DNA of 10,213 nt, taken from Fumia sp045121595. GTDB taxonomy: Bacteria; Bacillota; Clostridia; Oscillospirales; Ruminococcaceae. Position 1 is the stretch's first letter, and every line of letters starts with the position of its first letter. Of the stretch, positions 1 through 3,632 are shown piece after piece. Below the pieces are notes generated by a model. The model was not told where the DNA came from and searched no databases. It worked only from the letters and a program-made list of their open reading frames with translations. The position numbers were made by a program, and so were the translations under genes. The stretch covers positions 1 to 10,213 of the forward strand of contig JBGVGI010000060.1 of NCBI GenBank assembly GCA_045121595.1, written 5' to 3'.

Positions 1-81
1 AGACTACAAGGTTGATAGGCTCAAAGTGTAAGCGTCGTGAGGCGTTAAGCTAGCGAGTACTAATCGGTCGAGGGCTTGACC
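1..81 (+). rRNA. 23S ribosomal RNA, 3' end only (partial)
   Basis: The first 81 bases match the conserved end of bacterial 23S rRNA: a GTACTAATCGGTCGAGGGCTTGACC-like terminus preceded by the GGTTGATAGGC and GTAAGCG helices of domain VI. The gene starts before the window. The end is placed at the final CTTGACC by analogy with Bacillota 23S genes and may be off by a few bases. The 75-base spacer that follows holds no gene; its AAAAGTTTC...TTCAATTTTGAGG stretch resembles the processing spacer usual after clostridial 23S genes. Confidence 0.93.
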
Positions 82-156
82 ATATTATGTGGATACAAAA
101 CAGAACTTCCAAAAGTTTCTTTGTTCAATTTTGAGGATACCATTCCGCAGACAAAT

Positions 157-232
157 GCGCCATTAGCTCAGTTGGTAGAGCAACTGACTCTTAATCAGTG
201 GGTCCCGGGTTCGAATCCCTGATGGCGCACCA
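157..232 (+). tRNA. tRNA-Lys (anticodon CTT)
   Basis: Seventy-six bases fold as a full cloverleaf with the 3' CCA encoded. The acceptor stem pairs GCGCCAT with ATGGCGC, the D-stem is GCTC/GAGC, and the anticodon stem ACTGA/TCAGT closes the loop CTCTTAA, giving anticodon CTT for codon AAG. The T-stem CCGGG/CCCTG has a C-T mismatch at its second pair (position 50-64). The gene lies between 23S and 5S, an unusual place for a tRNA, and must be cut from the rRNA transcript. Confidence 0.96.
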
Positions 233-238
233 TCTAAT

Positions 239-313
239 GGCCTGTTGGTCAAGCGGTCAAGACGCCGGCCTCTCACGCCGGAAACACGAGTTCGATTCTC
301 GTACGGGTCACCA
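239..313 (+). tRNA. tRNA-Glu (anticodon CTC)
   Basis: Seventy-five bases with encoded CCA. The acceptor GGCCTGT pairs with ACGGGTC through two G-T wobbles. The anticodon stem CCGGC/GCCGG holds loop CTCTCAC, giving anticodon CTC for codon GAG. The T-stem ACGAG/CTCGT is perfect. It starts six bases after tRNA-Lys and precedes 5S, so it is co-transcribed with the rRNA. Many AT-rich Bacillota use only the TTC isoacceptor for Glu; a CTC gene is an extra decoder for GAG. Confidence 0.95.
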
Positions 314-349
314 ACCTGATTCAACAGGTATCTTTACAATGTAACATTT

Positions 350-467
350 TGCTGGTGTTTATGGCGGTGAGGTCACACCTGTTCCCATCCCGAACACAGA
401 AGTTAAGCTCACCCGCGTCGACAATACTTGGCTGGAGACGGCCCGGGAAGATAGAACGATGCCAGCA
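350..467 (+). rRNA. rrf: 5S ribosomal RNA
   Basis: A 118-base region with the terminal helix TGCTGG/CCAGCA and the highly conserved 5S core CCCATCCCGAACACAGAAGTTAAGC-like segment (380-408), followed by the loop E and helix IV region GGCTGGAGACGGCCCGGGAAGATAG-like. It is downstream of two tRNA genes rather than directly after 23S. The exact ends are inferred from the terminal stem. Confidence 0.94.
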
Positions 468-472
468 CAAAT

Positions 473-549
473 GGGCCATTAGCTCAGTTGGTTAGAGCAA
501 CCGGCTCATAACCGGTCGGTCCTGGGTTCGAGTCCCCGATGGCCCACCA
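473..549 (+). tRNA. tRNA-Met (anticodon CAT, elongator type)
   Basis: Seventy-seven bases with encoded CCA. The acceptor GGGCCAT pairs with ATGGCCC, the anticodon stem ACCGG/CCGGT closes loop CTCATAA, giving anticodon CAT. The first acceptor pair is G-C, so it is not the initiator. A CAT anticodon can also belong to tRNA-Ile2, in which TilS modifies C34 to lysidine; the sequence alone does not settle this, and Met is the likelier call. The T-stem CTGGG/CCCCG has a T-C mismatch at its second pair. Confidence 0.85.
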
Positions 550-558
550 ATGTTACAT

Positions 559-632
559 AGGGGCATGATGTAATGGTAACATTCCGGTCTCCAAAACCGT
601 TCTTGAGGGTTCGAGTCCTTCTGCCCCTGCCA
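559..632 (+). tRNA. tRNA-Trp (anticodon CCA)
   Basis: Seventy-four bases with encoded CCA. The acceptor AGGGGCA pairs with TGCCCCT and the discriminator is G, usual for bacterial tRNA-Trp. The loop CTCCAAA gives anticodon CCA for UGG. The first pair of the anticodon stem CCGGT/ACCGT is a C-T mismatch. It is the last gene of the rRNA/tRNA operon and runs straight into the terminator. Its final 20 nt are found again at 912-931. Confidence 0.95.
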
Positions 633-664
633 AAAAAGACACGCTTTTAAGCGTGTCTTTTTTT
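632..664 (+). terminator. Rho-independent terminator of the rRNA/tRNA operon
   Basis: GACACGC pairs with GCGTGTC around a short T/A-rich loop, is flanked by an A-run on the left and ends in a run of seven T. It begins at the CCA of tRNA-Trp. The A-run makes it look able to work in both directions. Confidence 0.93.
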
Positions 665-665
665 A

Positions 666-855
666 TCCAAGTCGAAGGCTTGGTATGTTATCCGCGACAG
701 CGGAATGTAATCACGCGTGAGCGTGTATGTCATCACCGTGAGGTGTATTTCTTCGGCTTAATTACATACCACCTATGGTGGATTACATACATTTCTTCGA
801 AATGATTACATACAATGCTACGCATTGATTTAAAAAGGACTCGAAGCGAGTGGTA
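666..855. repeat. Hairpin-array element, copy 1
   Basis: Eight short hairpins in a row: 667-683 (CCAAGTC/GGCTTGG with one G-T pair), 692-703 (CCGC/GCGG), 712-725 (CACGC/GCGTG), 734-745 (CACC/GGTG), 769-781 (CCACC/GGTGG), 791-803 (ATTTC/GAAAT), 813-827 (CAATGC/GCATTG) and 839-851 (ACTCG/CGAGT). Stems differ from each other but the linkers are conserved: TATGTTAT, AATGTAAT and TATGTCAT in the left half, and the reverse complement form ATTACATA(C) three times in the right half. The flip happens at 746-760. Loops are GACA, GTGA, GTGA in the left half and three-base loops elsewhere. It fills the gap between the tRNA terminator and the next gene and has no believable ORF. Function unknown; it could be a non-autonomous mobile element or a structured RNA. 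Confidence 0.85.
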
Positions 856-911
856 GTTAATGACAGTCCGGTGGAATGTCAGAGCCACGAGCCGGCTTTT
901 CCGCAGAAAAG
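856..911. other. Non-repeated linker between the two units, also hairpin-rich
   Basis: Fifty-six bases absent from the repeated unit. An imperfect palindrome at 861-881 has TGACA/TGTCA outer arms and a CC-GGT-GG core. AGCCGGCT at 890-897 is self-complementary, and CTTTTC/GAAAAG at 896-911 forms a hairpin with loop CGCA. The linkers of the main array are not present, so this looks like a different kind of palindromic repeat caught between the two copies. Confidence 0.6.
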
Positions 912-931
912 GAGTCCTTCTGCCCCTGCCA
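912..931 (+). pseudogene. Duplicated 3' end of tRNA-Trp
   Basis: Twenty bases identical to 613-632, covering part of the T-arm, the 3' acceptor strand, the discriminator G and CCA. No D-arm or anticodon arm precedes it, so it cannot make a tRNA. It is a by-product of the 299-bp duplication or the footprint of insertion at the tRNA 3' end. Confidence 0.9.
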
Positions 932-963
932 AAAAAGACACGCTTTTGAGCGTGTCTTTTTTT
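931..963 (+). terminator. Second copy of the tRNA operon terminator
   Basis: Same hairpin as at 632-664 with one change (A649 to G948), which turns an A-T pair next to the loop into G-T and leaves the stem intact. It has no gene of its own in front of it, only the tRNA 3' fragment. Confidence 0.85.
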
Positions 964-964
964 A

Positions 965-1154
965 TTCAAGCCGAAGGCTTGGTATGTTATCCGCGACAGC
1001 GGAATGTAATCACGCGTGAGCGTGTATGTCATCACCGTGAGGTGTATTCCTTCGACTTGATTACATACCACCTATGGTGGATTACATACATTTCTTCGAA
1101 ATGATTACATACAATGCTACGCATTGATTTAAAAAGGACTCGAAGCGAGTGGTA
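965..1154. repeat. Hairpin-array element, copy 2
   Basis: Same eight hairpins and linkers as copy 1. The differences fall only in the first hairpin (T966, C971) and in the middle switch segment (C1049, A1055, G1059); all other hairpins are identical. In the first hairpin both versions still pair: the second-to-outer position goes from T-G to C-G and the outermost pair from C-G to T-G. The right end GGACTCGAAGCGAGTGGTA is followed by TAAA and then at once by the next terminator. Confidence 0.85.
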
Positions 1155-1156
1155 TA

Positions 1157-1188
1157 AAAAACAGTTACCTTTAAAGGTAACTGTTTTT
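1157..1188. terminator. Bidirectional terminator of the AraC-type gene
   Basis: A perfect palindrome with 16-base arms, AAAAACAGTTACCTTT and its reverse complement. It has a T-run at each end on the relevant strand. It lies 8 bp past the stop codon of the minus-strand regulator and starts two bases after the end of the hairpin element. Confidence 0.92.
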
Positions 1189-1195
1189 GCTTTAA

Positions 1196-2047
1196 TCAGG
1201 TTTTGTTTTTCTTTTTGTATTCAGAGGGAGAGAAGCCTGTGTATTTTTTGAATACTCTGCTAAAATACAAGGCGTTATCATAACCGACTGACGCTGATAT
1301 TTCTGAAATATTTTTATTGGAGCCCTCAAGATAACCTTTAGCAGCTGCAATACGAAGAGACAAAATATATCTCATTGGTGTAACCTTCATTATGTTTTTA
1401 AAGCACTTTATGAACCAGTTTGCAGTCATTAAATGTTCGGAAGCATACTGTTCTATTGATATTGGCTTGTTGAAATTTTCTTTGAAATAGTGCGAAGCAC
1501 GTTCAATTTCATTTATCATATCGCTGTCGGCACGCTGACCTTCTTTGAGGTAACGGTTGATAATAAGAAGGACGTGGCGAAGGAGAATTCTTAAAAGTTC
1601 TTCGTGATTGGCACGCTGAAGCTGAAGCTCCTGTATCATCTGATTGTATATCCAGGGATAGTCGGGTGAAACTCCTGTATAAAATACGTTTTCGTTTTTA
1701 GGAAGCTCGTAATGGTCTAAGAATTCTTCTACCTGATAACCCGTGAAATGCACCCAGTAGACTTCAGTTTTGTCGGCAGCATAATAGTAGTAAACCTGCG
1801 GCTCTCCCGGTCGGTACAAGATCATATTGCCTTTGGGAACTATAGTTTCGATGCCGTTTAACATAAAATGCCCTTTTCCGTGGGCGATATATAAAAGCTG
1901 ATAATCATTTCGTCCTTCGGGGTGTGGGGTTTCGATTACGGGGGTAGTATGCACCCTGTAATAACCGCAGTTGTTTATTCTTAAAGGAACGGATAAATCT
2001 TCAATATTCGGATTTTCATCGTCAATATAAGCGACATTGATATACAT
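1196..2047 (-). CDS. AraC-family transcriptional regulator with N-terminal cupin domain
   Basis: A 283-aa sugar-responsive regulator. Residues 30-105 look like the AraC N-terminal ligand-binding cupin: a YQLLYIAHGKGHF strand pair, then PKGNMILYRPGEPQVYYY and VYWVHFTG. Residues 180-280 form the double helix-turn-helix DNA-binding domain, with ISIEQYASEHLMTANWFIKCFK as the first helix pair and ISEISASVGYDNALYFSRVFKKYTGFSPSEY as the family signature. Length is normal and no membrane segment is seen. The start is set by AAGGAG seven bases upstream of ATG. It is divergent from the symporter/GH2 operon, the standard place for the operon's own activator. Its promoter overlaps one of two long direct repeats, which suggests autoregulation. 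The ligand is unknown, probably a sugar or glycoside handled by the operon. The family call is certain; the target is inferred from position. Confidence 0.95.
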   Translation of the reverse strand: MYINVAYIDDENPNIEDLSVPLRINNCGYYRVHTTPVIETPHPEGRNDYQLLYIAHGKGHFMLNGIETIVPKGNMILYRPGEPQVYYYYAADKTEVYWVHFTGYQVEEFLDHYELPKNENVFYTGVSPDYPWIYNQMIQELQLQRANHEELLRILLRHVLLIINRYLKEGQRADSDMINEIERASHYFKENFNKPISIEQYASEHLMTANWFIKCFKNIMKVTPMRYILSLRIAAAKGYLEGSNKNISEISASVGYDNALYFSRVFKKYTGFSPSEYKKKNKT

Positions 2048-2071
2048 AGCTTATCTCCTTTGAATTTATTA

Positions 2072-2135
2072 TGTGCATATTATACACTAAAAATATCTGA
2101 TTTTCAATGGTTTAAAACGATTTTGTGCATATTAT
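2072..2135 (+). promoter_or_regulatory. Pair of 12-bp direct repeats, likely regulator sites
   Basis: TGTGCATATTAT occurs at 2072-2083 and 2124-2135, 52 bp apart, about five helical turns. The first overlaps the -10 box of the regulator gene. The second is centred about 56 bp before the predicted start of the symporter operon, a usual activator position. This fits repression of its own gene and activation of the operon by the AraC protein. Binding itself is inferred. Confidence 0.6.
2079..2107 (-). promoter_or_regulatory. Sigma-A type promoter of the AraC-type gene
   Basis: On the minus strand: -35 TTGAAA (2107-2102), 17-bp spacer, -10 TATAAT (2084-2079). The predicted start near 2072 leaves a leader of about 25 nt before the ATG at 2047. 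Confidence 0.8.
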
Positions 2136-2145
2136 CGACGATTTT
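2117..2145 (+). promoter_or_regulatory. ACGATTTT direct repeats 21 bp apart, candidate activator half-sites
   Basis: ACGATTTT is at 2117-2124 and 2138-2145, exactly two helical turns apart, with the second copy ending 5 bp before the -35 box of the operon promoter. AraC proteins bind direct half-sites with about this spacing, ending at or near -35. The motif is short, and the octamer also occurs near the GH89 promoter and once inside the GH2 gene. Confidence 0.45.
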
Positions 2146-2150
2146 ATTTA

Positions 2151-2179
2151 TTGATAATGGCGTGAATGTCTTTTATAAT
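2151..2179 (+). promoter_or_regulatory. Sigma-A type promoter of the symporter/GH2 operon
   Basis: -35 TTGATA (2151-2156), 17-bp spacer, -10 TATAAT (2174-2179). Predicted start near 2186, giving a leader of about 38 nt with AAGGAG at 2211-2216. Confidence 0.8.
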
Positions 2180-2223
2180 GTAGACAAGAGGTGAATTAAA
2201 TCACTGTGTAAAGGAGCGATATT

Positions 2224-3621
2224 ATGAAAAATACTGAAACAAAATATTTAAAATGGTATCATAAGATAGGTTACGGCTCAGGCGATATAGCTGGTAACGT
2301 AGTGTATGCCCTGCTAACTTCTTTCGTGATGTTTTATCTTACCGATACGATAGGTTTAAGCATGGGAGCTGTCGGAACGCTTATTGCTCTTTCAAAAGTG
2401 TTTGACGGTGTTACTGATTTCTTCTTTGGCAGAATGATTGATAAAACCCATACGAAAATGGGTAAGGCTCGTCCATGGATGCTATGGCCGTATATCGGAT
2501 GTGCGGTTTCGCTTGTGGCGTGTTTTGCTATTCCCGTAAGCTGGGGACAGACAGCACAGTATATTTTCTTTTTTATAGCTTATACGTTACTTAATGCGGT
2601 TTTCTTTACGGCGAACAACATTGCGTATGCATCGCTTACTGCACTTATAACGAAGAATACCAATGAACGTGTTCAGCTTGGCTCTGTAAGATTTATTTTT
2701 GCTTTCGGAACGAGTATGCTTATTCAGTACCTCACGATTGATGCAGTTGAGTTTTTCGGCAACGGAGCACAGGGTTGGAAAACGGTTGCAATTATTTATG
2801 CAATTATTGGTCTTGTTGTAAATACAATTTCCGTTTTCTCGGTTAAAGAACTTCCCGAAGCAGACGAAGGAATGGAAAAGGAAAGAAAAGAAGAGCATAA
2901 GCTTACCTTCTTTAAATCTTTTGGACTTCTTCTTAAAAACAAATATTACGTAATTATCTGTATTACCTATATTATGACCCAGCTTTACGCTTCGGTAATC
3001 GGAATGGGTATTTATTATATGAAATATATTCTCGGCAATGAGGATTTATTCGGCGATTTCGGGTTAGCTATTAACATTCCTATGGTAGCAATGCTTTTGG
3101 TTCTTCCGCTTATTATTCAGAAAATGGGAGGAATGTATAAGCTTAATGTTGTAGGATATATCGTCGCAACGTTAGGAAGACTTGGGGTAATGGTTGCGGG
3201 TTATATGGGAAATATTCCCTTTATGCTTGCATTTACCGCATTTGCTACACTTGGTATTGCACCCTTGCAGGGCGACCTCAACGCACTTATTGCATTGTGC
3301 TCTGAATATACAACTATGAAGACGGGACACAGACTTGACGGTATGATGTATTCCTGTTCGTCACTCGGAATTAAAATAGGAGGTGCGCTCGGTACGGCTA
3401 TATGTGGTTGGCTTCTTGATGCAACGGGTTATATTGAAAATGCGGTAGTTCAGAATTCTGCAACAATCAGTATGCTGCAGTTCCTTTATCTGTGGGCACC
3501 TGCGATTCTTTGCTTTGTCGTTATGATCTTGCTTTCAAGGCTTAGGGTTGAAAAGGCAAACAAAGAGCTTATGAAAGAGAAAAATATTGAAAATACTAAA
3601 ACGGTTTACGGCAATATCTGA
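2224..3621 (+). CDS. GPH-family sugar:cation symporter (MFS superfamily)
   Basis: A 465-aa inner-membrane protein with about twelve hydrophobic segments, of the glycoside-pentoside-hexuronide:cation symporter family (MelB, XynP, UidB types). It begins with the family pattern YGSGDIAGN, where Asp21 matches MelB Asp19. The loop motif FDGVTDFFFGRMIDKT with KMGKARPW carries Asp61 and Asp65, which match MelB Asp55 and Asp59 of the cation site. The position of MelB Asp124 appears to be Asn here (ITKNTNER). ATG is preceded by AAGGAG at seven bases. It is the first gene of an operon, 11 bp before GH2, so it probably imports the glycoside that enzyme cleaves, with Na+ or H+. No binding-protein or PTS parts are nearby. 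The exact sugar cannot be read from sequence. Confidence 0.95.
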   Translation: MKNTETKYLKWYHKIGYGSGDIAGNVVYALLTSFVMFYLTDTIGLSMGAVGTLIALSKVFDGVTDFFFGRMIDKTHTKMGKARPWMLWPYIGCAVSLVACFAIPVSWGQTAQYIFFFIAYTLLNAVFFTANNIAYASLTALITKNTNERVQLGSVRFIFAFGTSMLIQYLTIDAVEFFGNGAQGWKTVAIIYAIIGLVVNTISVFSVKELPEADEGMEKERKEEHKLTFFKSFGLLLKNKYYVIICITYIMTQLYASVIGMGIYYMKYILGNEDLFGDFGLAINIPMVAMLLVLPLIIQKMGGMYKLNVVGYIVATLGRLGVMVAGYMGNIPFMLAFTAFATLGIAPLQGDLNALIALCSEYTTMKTGHRLDGMMYSCSSLGIKIGGALGTAICGWLLDATGYIENAVVQNSATISMLQFLYLWAPAILCFVVMILLSRLRVEKANKELMKEKNIENTKTVYGNI

Positions 3622-3632
3622 GAGGTGTAAGT

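Larger units (their letters stand above)
613..1154. repeat. Tandem duplication, 243-bp unit repeated at 299-bp offset
   Basis: Bases 613-855 and 912-1154 are the same sequence. I count six differences, at 649, 667, 672, 750, 756 and 760 against 948, 966, 971, 1049, 1055 and 1059, and all six are transitions. Each unit contains the last 20 nt of tRNA-Trp, the operon terminator, and the hairpin array. A 56-bp non-repeated piece lies between them. The near identity points to a recent duplication or to gene conversion. Confidence 0.95.

Noticed and set aside
473..549. tRNA-Ile2 (CAT read as AUA)
   Set aside because: Cannot be excluded, but the overall sequence looks more like clostridial elongator tRNA-Met and no distinguishing Ile2 feature was evident.
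666..855. CRISPR-like array
   Set aside because: The conserved parts are only 7-9 nt, the variable parts are self-complementary, and no cas gene or leader is present.
733..1071. Minus-strand ORF of 112 codons
   Set aside because: It is the reverse of the same non-coding repeat block, including the terminator and tRNA fragment, so it is not a believable gene.
850..1104. Plus-strand ORF of 84 codons
   Set aside because: It runs through the linker palindromes, the copied tRNA 3' end, the terminator and the hairpin array. It has no RBS and its sequence is explained by the repeats.
2191..2204. Near-palindrome GTGAATTAAATCAC after the operon start
   Set aside because: Twelve of fourteen positions are symmetrical, but it is AT-rich and short; too weak to call an operator.
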